Shown here: piece after piece, positions 11,466 to 20,718 of the stretch
Layout of the letters: every line of letters begins with the position of its first letter
Position numbering within the stretch: position 1 is the stretch's first letter
Assembly: GCF_013449375.1 (NCBI RefSeq)
Contig: NZ_JACDRR010000005.1
Coordinates: 290,070 to 354,069 of the forward strand
Reading direction: 5' to 3'
Source of the DNA: Pectobacterium sp. CFBP8739
Lineage (GTDB): Bacteria; Pseudomonadota; Gammaproteobacteria; Enterobacterales; Enterobacteriaceae
Length of the DNA stretch: 64,000 bases
The notes under the pieces: generated by a model
Told to the model about the DNA's origin: nothing
The model's input: the letters and a program-made list of their open reading frames with translations, nothing else
Databases searched by the model: none
Program-made: the position numbers and the translations under genes

Positions 11466-12227
11466 GTGCATTACCAGCCTAAAATCGATTTACTGCAAAA
11501 CCGTATCATTCTGGTGACCGGCGCTGGCGACGGCATTGGCAAGGAAGCCGCCCTGACCTATGCCCGTTACGGCGCACATGTCATCTTGTTGGGGCGCACA
11601 GAAAGCAAACTTCAGGTGGTTAAACAGCAGATCGAGCAGGAACACGGTACATCTGCACATGTTGTCGTCTGTGATATGCTGACGTTATCTTCCGCGCAGT
11701 GCTTTCAACTGGCTGACGAACTGGCGCAGGTTGTGCCGCATCTGGACGGTGTTCTCCACAACGCTGGGTTGCTCGGGGAGATCGCGCCTGTCACAGAGCA
11801 AACGCCGGAGATCTGGCATCAGGTGATGCAGGTCAACGTCAACGCCACCTTTATGCTGACACAGGCACTGCTGCCGCTGTTACTGAAATCACCTTGCGCG
11901 TCTCTGGTTTTCACCAGTTCCAGCGTAGGCCGCGAAGGTCGCGCCGGCTGGGGAGCTTACTCCGTATCCAAGTTCGCGACAGAAGGCCTGATGCAAGTGC
12001 TGGCAGAAGAATACCGTTCAAAAAATCTACGCGTGAACTGTATCAATCCTGGCGGAACGCGTACGGGAATGCGTGCATCGGCGTTCCCCAGCGAAGATCC
12101 GATGAGACTGAAAACACCAGCAGATATTATGCCGTTGTATCTCTACCTGATGGGCGATGACAGCCGCCGCAAGACGGGGATGAGTTTTGACGCACAGCCA
12201 GGCAGAAAAGCCGGTCCAGCCGAATAA
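11466..12227 (+). CDS. yciK: YciK family short-chain dehydrogenase/reductase
   Basis: This 253-residue SDR oxidoreductase has the Rossmann glycine motif VTGAGDGIGKEAA (residues 19-31), the NAG motif HNAG, and the catalytic Ser in SSSVGR followed by Y-x3-K in YSVSK. Its physiological substrate is unknown. The GTG at 11466, after AAGAGGAATTCATT, gives VHYQPKIDLL, matching E. coli MHYQPKQDLL. It is followed after 18 bases by btuR, an association kept from E. coli. Confidence 0.94.
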   Translation: MHYQPKIDLLQNRIILVTGAGDGIGKEAALTYARYGAHVILLGRTESKLQVVKQQIEQEHGTSAHVVVCDMLTLSSAQCFQLADELAQVVPHLDGVLHNAGLLGEIAPVTEQTPEIWHQVMQVNVNATFMLTQALLPLLLKSPCASLVFTSSSVGREGRAGWGAYSVSKFATEGLMQVLAEEYRSKNLRVNCINPGGTRTGMRASAFPSEDPMRLKTPADIMPLYLYLMGDDSRRKTGMSFDAQPGRKAGPAE

Positions 12228-12245
12228 TAGAGAAGAACACGCACG

Positions 12246-12836
12246 ATGAGCGATGAACGCCACCAACAACGCCAGCAGCGCCTGAAAGAAAAAGTCGATG
12301 CCCGTATTGCCGCGGCGAATGAAACGCGCGGTATCCTGATGGTTTTCACTGGTAATGGGAAAGGCAAAACGACAGCCGCATTCGGCACCGTCACGCGGGC
12401 AATCGGCCACGGATTACGCGCGGGCGTGATCCAGTTTATCAAAGGTGAATGGCCCAATGGTGAGAAGAACCTGCTGCAACAGCACGGTGTGGAATTTCAG
12501 GTCATGGCGACAGGCTTCACTTGGGAAACGCAGAACCGCCAGACAGATACCGAAGCCGCGCAGCATGTCTGGCAGCATGGCAAACGGATGCTGGCAGACC
12601 CACGACTCGATCTCGTCGTTCTGGACGAACTGACGTATATGCTTAGCTATGACTATTTAGATTTAAGTGACGTTGTCACTGCATTAAAACAGCGTCCTGC
12701 CGGACAGACGGTCATTATTACCGGACGAGGTTGCCATCGTGATTTGTTAGAAATGGCCGATACCGTGACGGAAATGCGCCCTGTAAAACATGCGTTTGAT
12801 AGCGGAATTCAGGCCCAGCAAGGCATTGACTGGTAG
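12246..12836 (+). CDS. btuR: Corrinoid adenosyltransferase BtuR/CobO
   Basis: BtuR transfers the adenosyl group from ATP to cob(I)alamin or cob(I)inamide, making coenzyme B12. The 196-residue protein has an N-terminal charged segment, the P-loop GNGKGKTT (residues 36-43), the Walker-B-like LDLVVLDELTYML, and the conserved end GIQAQQGIDW. Cotranscription with yciK is likely from the 18-base gap. Confidence 0.97.
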   Translation: MSDERHQQRQQRLKEKVDARIAAANETRGILMVFTGNGKGKTTAAFGTVTRAIGHGLRAGVIQFIKGEWPNGEKNLLQQHGVEFQVMATGFTWETQNRQTDTEAAQHVWQHGKRMLADPRLDLVVLDELTYMLSYDYLDLSDVVTALKQRPAGQTVIITGRGCHRDLLEMADTVTEMRPVKHAFDSGIQAQQGIDW

Positions 12837-12870
12837 TCGTTAGCCTTATTGCTGACAACCGCTGGTGCGC

Positions 12871-12972
12871 GGGAGTAACGGATAGATCGTAAAGACGCTG
12901 CAAGTACGTCCATGTAAGCTCGGATTGCGCCATCCCTGGCGCAAACGCTTTACTCTTCTATTCCGTTACGCC
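12871..12972. repeat. 102-bp nested palindromic element
   Basis: Outer arms GGGAGTAACGGATAG (12871-12885) and CTATTCCGTTACGCCC (12958-12973 region) pair with small mismatches. Inside them GTAAAG (12889-12894) pairs with CTTTAC, and the centre holds TTGCGCCATCCCTGGCGCAA. The whole thing can fold into one long stem-loop. It has no coding potential and looks like a dispersed, non-autonomous palindromic repeat; copies elsewhere in the genome cannot be tested here. Confidence 0.7.
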
Positions 12973-13002
12973 CGTTTTCATTCGATAAATAACAACCTAT
13001 TG

Positions 13003-13022
13003 CGGGCAGCGAAAGCTGCCCG
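13003..13022 (-). terminator. Hairpin downstream of rluB
   Basis: CGGGCAGC-GAAA-GCTGCCCG is a perfect 8-bp stem with a GNRA-type tetraloop, about 20 bases past the rluB stop. On the minus strand the following sequence (CAATAGGTTGTTATTT) is only loosely T-rich, so it is a possible rather than classical terminator. Confidence 0.55.
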
Positions 13023-13043
13023 TAGAGCGTAGGGATAACACGA

Positions 13044-13928
13044 TTAGCCGTTGCGCTTCGGTTTCGGAGACGTGCGGCGGGCCGGAGCGGTATTAATCTG
13101 GCTGTGGCGTTTTACTGCACGACGAATCTGGTTCGCTTTCACCCGACGGCGCTCACGTTCAACCGGCAGTTTTGATACCGTTTCTGCAGGAAGCTGAACC
13201 AGCTCACGCAGGTAATTCAGCTGTTCCAGCGGCATTTCTGCCCAGCCACCGCGCGGCAGACCTTTCGGCAATGTAATATCGCCATAGCGCACGCGAATCA
13301 GGCGGCTCACCTGCACGCCAACCGCTTCCCATAGACGACGTACTTCACGGTTACGCCCTTCTGTCAGCGTCACGTTATACCACTGGTTCAAGCCTTCACC
13401 GCCCTGATAGCGGATCGTACGGAACGACGCCGGGCCATCTTCCAGCTGTACGCCTTTGCTCAGTTGTTTGATCTTTTCGTCGTCCACTTCACCGAAGACC
13501 CGCACGGCGTATTCACGTTCAACCTCACGGCTAGGATGCATCAGGCGATTGGCTAATTCACCGTCGGTCGTGAACAGCAGCAGACCGGACGTGTTCACGT
13601 CAAGACGCCCTACCGCCACCCAACGAGAACCCTGAATTTTTGGCAGACGGTCAAACACCGTCGGGCGACCATCAGGATCGTTGCGGGTACACAGCTCGCC
13701 TTCTGGTTTGTAATACACCAGCACACGACACACGGTTTCTTCGGTTTCCTTAACGGTAACCACATGACCATCAATACGGATTTTTGTGGCTTTCGTCACT
13801 TCAACGCGGTCGCCCAGTGTGGCAACTTTACCGTCAACGCTGACACGTCCAGCCTGAATGATACCTTCAATTTCGCGGCGTGAGCCATGTCCGGCGCGCG
13901 CCAGAACTTTTTGTAACTTTTCGCTCAT
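13044..13928 (-). CDS. rluB: 23S rRNA pseudouridine(2605) synthase RluB
   Basis: RluB isomerises U2605 of 23S rRNA. The 294 residues comprise an N-terminal S4 RNA-binding domain ([20 protein letters not shown]...), the RsuA-family catalytic domain with the catalytic Asp in [12 protein letters not shown], and a basic C-terminal tail rich in Arg/Lys. The ATG at 13928 after AGAGG gives the family start; an upstream in-frame extension of 15 codons is not conserved. Confidence 0.96.
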   Translation of the reverse strand: MSEKLQKVLARAGHGSRREIEGIIQAGRVSVDGKVATLGDRVEVTKATKIRIDGHVVTVKETEETVCRVLVYYKPEGELCTRNDPDGRPTVFDRLPKIQGSRWVAVGRLDVNTSGLLLFTTDGELANRLMHPSREVEREYAVRVFGEVDDEKIKQLSKGVQLEDGPASFRTIRYQGGEGLNQWYNVTLTEGRNREVRRLWEAVGVQVSRLIRVRYGDITLPKGLPRGGWAEMPLEQLNYLRELVQLPAETVSKLPVERERRRVKANQIRRAVKRHSQINTAPARRTSPKPKRNG

Positions 13929-13998
13929 TGAGCAACCTCTAGTGTCGCCTTCCCAGGCGTCGGGGGGAGTCATAACCGCCGATAAAATTCAGCACGTT

Positions 13999-14050
13999 AC
14001 GTAAAAATAGTGTGTACGTAAAAAATAGTGTGTACGTAAAAATCGTTCGT
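13999..14050. repeat. Three near-tandem 17-18-bp repeats
   Basis: The unit ACGTAAAAATAGTGTGT occurs at 13999-14015, with one extra A at 14016-14033, and in a diverged form (ACGTAAAAATCGTTCGT) at 14034-14050. The array lies between the 5' end of rluB and the 3' end of yciO and may overlap the rluB promoter. Confidence 0.8.
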
Positions 14051-14124
14051 CGTATTAAAAACTGGCGCGATTATACCGATCTTCGCGCCATTTGTATTCC
14101 CATTGTTACCGCTCGTCGCTGCGT

Positions 14125-14745
14125 TTATAGGAACGGCGTGACATCACCGGTACCTTCACGGGCGACGCGTGGCACAGACTCGGTCAGATCGATAACCGTC
14201 GTCGGCTGTTGACCCAGCGAACCGCCGTGAATAATCAAATCCACCTGTTTTCCCAATCTTTCCTGAATTTCTTCAGGATCGGACTCGGCGAAATCATTTC
14301 CCGGCAGCATCAGCGTTGTCGACATCAGCGGTTCATTCAGCGCGGCCAACAGTTCCAACGCGATAGGATTGGACGGCACGCGCAGACCAATAGTTTTACG
14401 TTTTTCGTTCATTAAGCGACGGGGAACCTCTTTCGTCGCTTTCAGAATAAAGGTGTAATTGCCCGGCGTGTTATTTTTAATCAACCGGAACGCCGCGTTA
14501 TCAACATGAGCATACGTCGAGAGTTCGGACAGATCGCGGCACATTAGCGTAAAGTTATGATCGCTACCGAGATCGCGAATCCGACAGATGCGTTCCAGCG
14601 CGTTCTTTTCGCCCAACATACAACCCAACGCATAGCCAGAATCCGTTGGATAAACAATCACCCCGCCTTTATGCAGAAATTCCACCGATTGGTTGATCAA
14701 TCGCGGCTGCGGATTCTGCGGGTGAATATAGAAAAACTGACTCAT
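14125..14745 (-). CDS. yciO: YciO, Sua5/YciO/YrdC family protein
   Basis: This 206-residue protein has the YrdC-like double-stranded-RNA-binding fold, including KGGVIVYPTDSGYALGC near the N-terminus and the LPGNDFAESDPEEI segment. The paralogue TsaC (YrdC) makes threonylcarbamoyl-AMP for tRNA t6A; YciO itself is much less active and its role is unclear. It lies upstream of rluB and downstream of yciV on the same strand, as in E. coli. The start follows GAGGTAGGGTC. Confidence 0.93.
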   Translation of the reverse strand: MSQFFYIHPQNPQPRLINQSVEFLHKGGVIVYPTDSGYALGCMLGEKNALERICRIRDLGSDHNFTLMCRDLSELSTYAHVDNAAFRLIKNNTPGNYTFILKATKEVPRRLMNEKRKTIGLRVPSNPIALELLAALNEPLMSTTLMLPGNDFAESDPEEIQERLGKQVDLIIHGGSLGQQPTTVIDLTESVPRVAREGTGDVTPFL

Positions 14746-14869
14746 GACCCTACCTCATACGTCTGACATTTCGCGGCGTTGCACATTTCAACCCGCGTCA
14801 TCGTGCAATAGGGTTATTATAGAACGTGTCAGAGGTAAAAGATTGTTATTTCATAGGATCGCGATGGCA

Positions 14870-15739
14870 TTACGCCATGATACGCGGCAAATCTGCCAGT
14901 AACGGATGGAGCCAGACTGGCTCGACATCGGCAGGCAGCCACAGCTTGCGACCCAGTTCGATCCAGGCACACGGCAGGTGGAAATCCGATCCTTGCGATG
15001 CCATCAGATTGAAATCTCGCGCATAGCGCCCCAGTTGTGTTCGTTCATCTGGTGCCTGTTGGCATTGCGCCACTTCCATCGCCATCCCGTCGTTTTCCGC
15101 AAACGTGGCGAGCAGGCGTTTTAGCCATTTGGCCGTCAGACCATAGCGCCCGGGATGCGCCAACACCGACACGCCGCCGGATTGATGAATCGCGTCGAGG
15201 GCCTGCGGGATGGTGCACCACTGCGGCGGCACATAACCCGTTTTACCTTTCGCTAGGTATTTTTTAAACACCTGATTCATATTGGCCGCAATACCCAGCT
15301 CAATGAGATAACGCGCAAAGTGCGCCCGCGTAATCTGTCCTCCCGTCGCCAAACGCCGTGCGCCGGACAGCGCATCGGGAATGCGGGCTTTTTCCAGCCG
15401 AACCGCAATTTGCTCCGCCCGGTTCTGCCGACATTCCGCCTGTCGTTGCAGCAACGCAGTTAACGCTGGATGCGCAATATCCATTCCAAGTCCGACAATA
15501 TGGATCTCATGATTTTCCCACAGGGTAGAAATCTCCACGCCAGGAATCAGTCTCAGCGGTAACCCCTGCTGGGCAATCGCGTGCTGTGCCTCTTTAAGCC
15601 CGCTGGTCGTGTCGTGATCGGTTATAGCCAGCATGCTCACCCGCATGTCTACCGCCCGACGAACAAGCGATGTTGGCGTTAAAACGCCATCAGATGCCGT
15701 GGTGTGGCTATGCAGATCGTAAAGAGGGAATGACGACAT
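14870..15739 (-). CDS. yciV: PHP-domain 5'-3' exoribonuclease/nucleotidase (YciV/RNase AM)
   Basis: This PHP-superfamily metallohydrolase is the counterpart of E. coli YciV (Rnm, RNase AM), which trims 5' ends of 5S and other rRNAs and hydrolyses 3',5'-bisphosphonucleotides. The metal ligands appear in order: DLHSHTTASDG, ITDHDTTSG, PGVEIS, HEIHIVG, LAHPGRY and GSDFH. The ATG at 15739 gives about 289 residues and starts six residues before the first PHP motif; the frame continues upstream to 15778, so the exact start is uncertain. Confidence 0.9.
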   Translation of the reverse strand: MSSFPLYDLHSHTTASDGVLTPTSLVRRAVDMRVSMLAITDHDTTSGLKEAQHAIAQQGLPLRLIPGVEISTLWENHEIHIVGLGMDIAHPALTALLQRQAECRQNRAEQIAVRLEKARIPDALSGARRLATGGQITRAHFARYLIELGIAANMNQVFKKYLAKGKTGYVPPQWCTIPQALDAIHQSGGVSVLAHPGRYGLTAKWLKRLLATFAENDGMAMEVAQCQQAPDERTQLGRYARDFNLMASQGSDFHLPCAWIELGRKLWLPADVEPVWLHPLLADLPRIMA

Positions 15740-15869
15740 CGGTTGGGAATCTTCTGGCACAAGCCTATCCATTAACAAAAATCATACGAAAGTCGCATGA
15801 TGCCATTAATAGGAAGCAAATGGTAATGTCCACCGTTTACTGAGTAATAAAATAATCCTATTGAAGGTG
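15740..15869. other. Spacer between yciV and the trp promoter
   Basis: The 5' leader of yciV (minus strand) runs back-to-back with the trp promoter. It is AT-rich with no recognised gene; any yciV promoter must lie here. Confidence 0.5.
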
Positions 15870-15903
15870 TTGACATTTTACCACCGAACCAGTTAACTAG
15901 TAC
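15870..15903 (+). promoter_or_regulatory. trp promoter with TrpR operator
   Basis: The -35 TTGACA (15870-15875) and -10 TTAACT (15893-15898) are 17 bp apart. The operator GAACCAGTTAACTAGTAC (15886-15903) overlaps the -10 and differs little from the symmetric TrpR target around ACTAGTTAACTAGT. The arrangement is essentially that of E. coli trp. Confidence 0.93.
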
Positions 15904-15949
15904 GCAAGCTCAGTACAGTAATTCGAACCCAAACCGCGAGATGATGATA

Positions 15950-16012
15950 ATGGTAACGCAGAAAATGATGAAGCATGGTTGGTGGCGCTCTTCCCTCTCG
16001 CGGGTGGACTAA
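15950..16012 (+). CDS. trpL: trp operon leader peptide TrpL
   Basis: The predicted 20-residue peptide is [20 protein letters not shown], with tandem Trp codons at 15980-15985 that let the ribosome sense charged tRNA-Trp. GAG at 15938-15940 makes the ATG at 15950 the best start, but ATGs at 15941, 15944, 15965 and 15968 are in frame. Like the Serratia leader, and unlike the 14-residue E. coli one, it continues several codons beyond WWR. Confidence 0.85.
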   Translation: MVTQKMMKHGWWRSSLSRVD

Positions 16013-16050
16013 TCACGCATCACTGTTATCACACATGCAGATATTCCCAG

Positions 16051-16077
16051 GCCCGCTTAACTCAGCGGGCTTTTTAT
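16051..16077 (+). terminator. trp attenuator (3:4 terminator hairpin)
   Basis: GCCCGCT-TAACTC-AGCGGGC followed by TTTTTATTT is a textbook intrinsic terminator 38 bases after the leader-peptide stop. An antiterminator could form between the first arm and GCGGG at 16000-16004 inside trpL, which would be freed when a ribosome stalls at the Trp codons; this pairing is inferred. Confidence 0.9.
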
Positions 16078-16110
16078 TTGATGGGCACAACATTAAAACG
16101 GGTAGTAAGA

Positions 16111-17673
16111 ATGCAAACAACACAACCTACACTGGAACTGCTGCGTACCGAGGCCGTTTACCGTAACGACCCTAGCGCCATCTTCCATCAGCTCTGCGGT
16201 GCCAGACCTGCCACGTTGCTGTTAGAGTCAGCTGAAATCGACAGCAAGGAAAACCTGAAAAGCCTGTTAATCGTTGATAGCGCGCTGCGTATCACGGCAC
16301 TGGGCCCTCTCGTTTCCATTCAGGCCTTAACGGCAAACGGCGCCAGCCTCCTGCCGCTTTTGGATGCCGCACTGCCGGCAGAGATTATTAATCAGCCGCG
16401 TCCGAACGGTCGTGAACTCACCTTCCCACCAGCAGACGTCATGCAGGATGAAGACGCTCGTCTGCGTTCGCTGTCGGTCTTTGATGCTTTACGCCAGATT
16501 TTGACGCTGGTTGTCTGCCCGGCAGACGAACGTGAAGCGATGTTCCTCGGAGGCCTGTTCGCCTACGATCTAGTGGCTGGATTCGAAGCGTTACCCGCGC
16601 TGAGCCAGCAACAGCGCTGCCCGGATTTTTGTTTCTATCTGGCAGAAACGCTGTTGGTACTCGATCACCAAAAACGCGTGACCGCTCTGCAAGCCAGCCT
16701 GTTTACGCCAAACCACAGCGAAAAGCAGCGTCTGCAACAGCGTCTGGAACAGCTGCAATTCCAACTGACTCAGCCCGCACCCGCGCTGCCGCGCCAGTCT
16801 ATCGAGACGATGACGCTGAGCTGCAATCAGAGCGATGAAGCCTTCGGCGAGGTTGTCAGCCAAATGCAGGAAGCCATCCGCATCGGTGAAATTTTCCAGG
16901 TCGTGCCGTCGCGCCGCTTTTCTCTGCCGTGCCCTTCACCGCTGGCTGCTTACCAAACGCTGAAAGACAATAACCCCAGCCCTTACATGTTTTACATGCA
17001 GGATCAGGATTTCACGCTGTTCGGCGCGTCACCGGAAAGCTCGCTGAAATACGATGCCGACAGCCGCCAAATCGAAATCTACCCGATTGCCGGTACTCGC
17101 CCACGCGGTCGCCGTGCCGATGGCTCGCTGGATCGCGATCTCGATAGCCGTATTGAACTGGAAATGCGTACCGACCATAAAGAGCTGGCTGAGCATTTGA
17201 TGCTGGTAGATCTAGCCCGTAACGATCTGGCGCGTATCTGCAAGCCCGGTAGCCGTTACGTTGCTGATTTGACCAAAGTTGACCGTTATTCCTTTGTCAT
17301 GCATCTGGTTTCTCGTGTGGTGGGGACATTACGTGAAGATCTGGATGTGCTGCACGCCTACCGCGCCTGCATGAATATGGGCACGTTGAGCGGTGCGCCG
17401 AAAGTTCGGGCAATGCAATTGATTGCCGAAAGTGAGAAAACCCGTCGCGGCAGCTACGGCGGCGCAGTGGGTTACTTCACTGCCCACGGCGATCTGGATA
17501 CCTGCATCGTGATTCGCTCCGCCTATGTCGAAGATGGCATTGCGACCGTTCAGGCAGGTGCCGGCGTGGTGCTGGATTCTAACCCTCAGGCTGAAGCCGA
17601 CGAAACGCGTAATAAAGCCCGGGCCGTACTGCGCGCGATTGCCAGTGCGCACCATGCAAAGGAGATTTTCTGA
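16111..17673 (+). CDS. trpE: Anthranilate synthase component I
   Basis: TrpE converts chorismate to anthranilate using ammonia supplied by TrpG. The 520-residue protein matches E. coli in length. It carries the N-terminal tryptophan feedback element LLLES (about residues 38-42) and the chorismate-binding C-terminal half with [16 protein letters not shown] and GAVGYF. I chose ATG at 16111 ([11 protein letters not shown]) because it aligns with E. coli MQTQKPTLELL; the frame is open further upstream through the attenuator. The stop codon overlaps the trpG start by one base. Confidence 0.98.
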   Translation: MQTTQPTLELLRTEAVYRNDPSAIFHQLCGARPATLLLESAEIDSKENLKSLLIVDSALRITALGPLVSIQALTANGASLLPLLDAALPAEIINQPRPNGRELTFPPADVMQDEDARLRSLSVFDALRQILTLVVCPADEREAMFLGGLFAYDLVAGFEALPALSQQQRCPDFCFYLAETLLVLDHQKRVTALQASLFTPNHSEKQRLQQRLEQLQFQLTQPAPALPRQSIETMTLSCNQSDEAFGEVVSQMQEAIRIGEIFQVVPSRRFSLPCPSPLAAYQTLKDNNPSPYMFYMQDQDFTLFGASPESSLKYDADSRQIEIYPIAGTRPRGRRADGSLDRDLDSRIELEMRTDHKELAEHLMLVDLARNDLARICKPGSRYVADLTKVDRYSFVMHLVSRVVGTLREDLDVLHAYRACMNMGTLSGAPKVRAMQLIAESEKTRRGSYGGAVGYFTAHGDLDTCIVIRSAYVEDGIATVQAGAGVVLDSNPQAEADETRNKARAVLRAIASAHHAKEIF

Positions 17674-18251
17674 TGGCCGACATCCTGCTGCTCGATAATA
17701 TCGACTCATTCACCTACAACCTGGTGGATCAACTACGTGCCAGCGGCCATCAGGTCGTGATTTACCGTAACCATCTGCCTGCCGATGTGATCATCGCGCG
17801 GTTACAGCAAATGGAAAAACCGATTCTGATGCTCTCCCCCGGCCCCGGTACGCCAGCCGAAGCGGGCTGTATGCCGGAACTGCTACAGCGTCTGCGCGGT
17901 CAGTTGCCGATTATTGGTATTTGCCTCGGCCATCAGGCCATTGTGGAAGCCTACGGCGGCCATGTTGGTCAGGCAGGTGAAATCCTGCACGGCAAAGCGT
18001 CGGCCATCGACCACGATGCCAGCGCTATGTTTAGCGGTTTGCCGCACCCGTTACCGGTCGCTCGCTACCACTCGCTGGTCGGCAGCCGTATTCCTTCTAC
18101 GCTGACCGTCAACGCCCATTTCAACACGATGGTGATGGCCGTGCGTAACGACGCCGACCGCGTCTGCGGTTTCCAATTCCATCCGGAGTCGATCCTGACC
18201 ACACACGGTGCACGACTGCTGGAACAAACGTTGGACTGGGCGCTGGCTTAA
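17673..18251 (+). CDS. trpG: Anthranilate synthase component II (glutamine amidotransferase)
   Basis: TrpG supplies ammonia from glutamine to TrpE. The 192-residue class-I amidotransferase has the catalytic triad Cys84 (GICLGHQ), His170 and Glu172 (FQFHPES). Here it is a free-standing protein, whereas in E. coli this domain is fused to TrpD. The separate form is known from Serratia and other soft-rot relatives. The gene starts within the trpE stop (TGATG), consistent with coupled, equimolar synthesis. Confidence 0.98.
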   Translation: MADILLLDNIDSFTYNLVDQLRASGHQVVIYRNHLPADVIIARLQQMEKPILMLSPGPGTPAEAGCMPELLQRLRGQLPIIGICLGHQAIVEAYGGHVGQAGEILHGKASAIDHDASAMFSGLPHPLPVARYHSLVGSRIPSTLTVNAHFNTMVMAVRNDADRVCGFQFHPESILTTHGARLLEQTLDWALA

Positions 18252-18262
18252 CGAGGGATACG

Positions 18263-19327
18263 ATGATGCAACTGTCTTCTACACACCCATTTTCTGAACA
18301 CCCGTTTTCTGATCAGGATGTCGCCACCATGCAAACTATCTTGGAAAAATTATACCGCGCGGACACCATCAGCCGTCAGGAAAGTCAGGCGCTGTTTGGT
18401 GCTATCATTCGCGGTGAGCTGGAAGCCAGCCAACTGGCAGCGGCGTTGATTAGCATGAAAGTGCGCGGCGAGCATCCCGACGAGATCGCCGGTGCCGCCA
18501 CGGCCTTGCTGGCCGATGCGCAACCCTTCCCCCGCCCTGACTATTTATTTGCCGACATCGTCGGCACAGGCGGTGACGGCACCAACAGCATTAACATTTC
18601 GACTGCCAGCGCTTTCGTCGCCGCCAGTTGCGGTCTGAAAATCGCCAAGCACGGCAACCGCAGCGTCTCCAGTCGCTCCGGTTCCTCCGATTTACTTTCT
18701 GCTTTCGGTATTAAGCTGGACATGAGCGCGCAAGATTCACGTCAGGCGCTAGACGATCTGGGCGTATGCTTCCTGTTTGCCCCGCAATATCATCTGGGTT
18801 TCCGCCACGCAATGCCGGTACGCCAGCAGTTGAAAACCCGTACGGTCTTCAACGTGCTGGGGCCGTTGGTTAACCCTGCTCGTCCGCCATTGGCACTGAT
18901 TGGCGTGTATAGCCCGGAATTGGTTCGCCCTATCGCCGAAACGCTGAAAGTGCTGGGCTACCAACGTGCCGCTGTCGTACACGGCGGCGGAATGGATGAA
19001 GTCGCCATTCATGCACCGACACAAGTTGCCGAATTACACAATGGCGAGATTGAAACCTACGAACTGACGCACCGCGATTTTGGTCTGGATGCGTATCCGC
19101 TGTCCGCTTTACAAGGCGGTACGCCAGAAGAAAACCGTGACATTCTCGCGTCACTGCTACAAGGTAAAGGTGAACGCGCGCACGCTGCTGCGGTTGCCGC
19201 CAATGTTGCGTTGCTCCTGAGATTATTCGGACAAGAAAATTTGCGCCAAAATGCGCAACAGGCGCTTGAAGTCATTCATAGTGGACAGGCTTATCAGCGC
19301 GTTATCGCCCTGTCCGCCAGAGGATAA
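18263..19327 (+). CDS. trpD: Anthranilate phosphoribosyltransferase
   Basis: TrpD joins anthranilate to PRPP. The 354-residue enzyme carries the PRPP-binding [14 protein letters not shown] and the [15 protein letters not shown] loop. The start at ATGATG 18263 follows GAGGG and adds about 22 residues before the point where E. coli fusion TrpGD homology resumes ([11 protein letters not shown]); this lead contains a small duplication [11 protein letters not shown]. An ATG at 18329 is a possible alternative. The gene starts 11 bases after trpG. Confidence 0.96.
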   Translation: MMQLSSTHPFSEHPFSDQDVATMQTILEKLYRADTISRQESQALFGAIIRGELEASQLAAALISMKVRGEHPDEIAGAATALLADAQPFPRPDYLFADIVGTGGDGTNSINISTASAFVAASCGLKIAKHGNRSVSSRSGSSDLLSAFGIKLDMSAQDSRQALDDLGVCFLFAPQYHLGFRHAMPVRQQLKTRTVFNVLGPLVNPARPPLALIGVYSPELVRPIAETLKVLGYQRAAVVHGGGMDEVAIHAPTQVAELHNGEIETYELTHRDFGLDAYPLSALQGGTPEENRDILASLLQGKGERAHAAAVAANVALLLRLFGQENLRQNAQQALEVIHSGQAYQRVIALSARG

Positions 19328-19334
19328 TGGAACC

Positions 19335-20702
19335 ATGCAGGAAACCGTATTACATAAAATTGTGCGCGATAAGGCGCTTTGGGTTGCCGAGAGAGAGAAA
19401 ACACAGCCGTTGGCCTCTTTTCAGCATGAGATCGTGCCCAGTCAGCGTGACTTTTATCAGGCGCTGAAACAGGATAAGCCCGCGTTTATTCTGGAATGCA
19501 AAAAGGCTTCGCCGTCGAAAGGAGTGATTCGCGATGATTTCGATCCGGTAGCCATTGCCCAAATCTATAAAGATTACGCGTCCGCTATTTCTGTTTTGAC
19601 CGACGAGAAATATTTTCAGGGCGACTTTGCCTTTCTACCGCAAGTCAGTGCGGCGGTGCACCAGCCGGTGTTGTGCAAAGACTTTATTATTTCGCCATAC
19701 CAGATCTATCTGGCTCGCTACTATCAGGCCGATGCCATCCTGCTGATGCTGTCTGTGCTGGACAACGAGCAATACCAGCAACTGGCCGACGTGGCGCACA
19801 GCCTGAAGCTAGGCGTGTTGACGGAAGTCAGTAATGAAGAAGAGTTACAGCGAGCCATCCAGTTGGAAGCGCGCGTCGTCGGGATCAACAACCGCGACCT
19901 GCGCGACCTCTCCATTGACCTCAACCGCACCCGAACGCTCGCCCCGCGTCTGCCTGCTGGCGTCACCGTAATCAGTGAATCCGGCATCAATCGCCATGCG
20001 CAGATTCGTGAACTCAGCGCTTTTGCTCAGGGTTTCCTGATCGGCAGTTCGCTGATGTCCGAGCCGGATCTAACCGGCGCGGTACGCCGCGTTATTTTGG
20101 GTGAAAACAAGGTCTGCGGTCTGACGCGCGCAGAAGATGCACAGGCCGCCTATCAAGCGGGGGCGCTCTACGGCGGTTTAATCTTCGTCGCCAGTTCCCC
20201 ACGCTACGTTGATGCCAAACAAGCCACTGACGTGATGACCGGTGCTCCACTGCGCTATGTCGGCGTTTTCCGCAATGCGCCCGTCGAACACATTGTTGCG
20301 ATCACGACGCAGTTGGGGTTAGCGGCCGTTCAACTGCACGGTGATGAGGATCAACAGACGATCAACCAGCTACGCCAGCAACTCCCTGCGACTTGCCAGA
20401 TATGGAAAGCACTGAGCATCGCAGATACGCTGCCAGCGCGCGATCTCGTCCATGTTGATCGCTACGTGTTTGACAACGCTCAGGGCGGCAGCGGGAAAGC
20501 CTTCAACTGGTCACTGCTGGCAAACCAATCATTGGATAACGTGTTATTGGCCGGCGGCCTGAATAGTGATAACTGCGCACTGGCGGCACAGCAAGGTTGC
20601 GCAGGACTGGATTTCAATTCCGGGGTCGAAAGCGAGCCGGGAAAAAAAGACTCACATAAAATTGCTGCGGTTTTTACGACATTACGTCAACCGCAACACT
20701 AA
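19335..20702 (+). CDS. trpCF: Bifunctional indole-3-glycerol-phosphate synthase / phosphoribosylanthranilate isomerase
   Basis: This fused enzyme catalyses two consecutive steps. The TrpC barrel occupies about residues 1-255 ([30 protein letters not shown]). The TrpF barrel occupies about residues 256-455 ([39 protein letters not shown]). Its 455 residues compare with 453 in E. coli. The ATG at 19335 lies seven bases after trpD. Confidence 0.98.
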   Translation: MQETVLHKIVRDKALWVAEREKTQPLASFQHEIVPSQRDFYQALKQDKPAFILECKKASPSKGVIRDDFDPVAIAQIYKDYASAISVLTDEKYFQGDFAFLPQVSAAVHQPVLCKDFIISPYQIYLARYYQADAILLMLSVLDNEQYQQLADVAHSLKLGVLTEVSNEEELQRAIQLEARVVGINNRDLRDLSIDLNRTRTLAPRLPAGVTVISESGINRHAQIRELSAFAQGFLIGSSLMSEPDLTGAVRRVILGENKVCGLTRAEDAQAAYQAGALYGGLIFVASSPRYVDAKQATDVMTGAPLRYVGVFRNAPVEHIVAITTQLGLAAVQLHGDEDQQTINQLRQQLPATCQIWKALSIADTLPARDLVHVDRYVFDNAQGGSGKAFNWSLLANQSLDNVLLAGGLNSDNCALAAQQGCAGLDFNSGVESEPGKKDSHKIAAVFTTLRQPQH

Positions 20703-20718
20703 AATAGACGGGAACATT

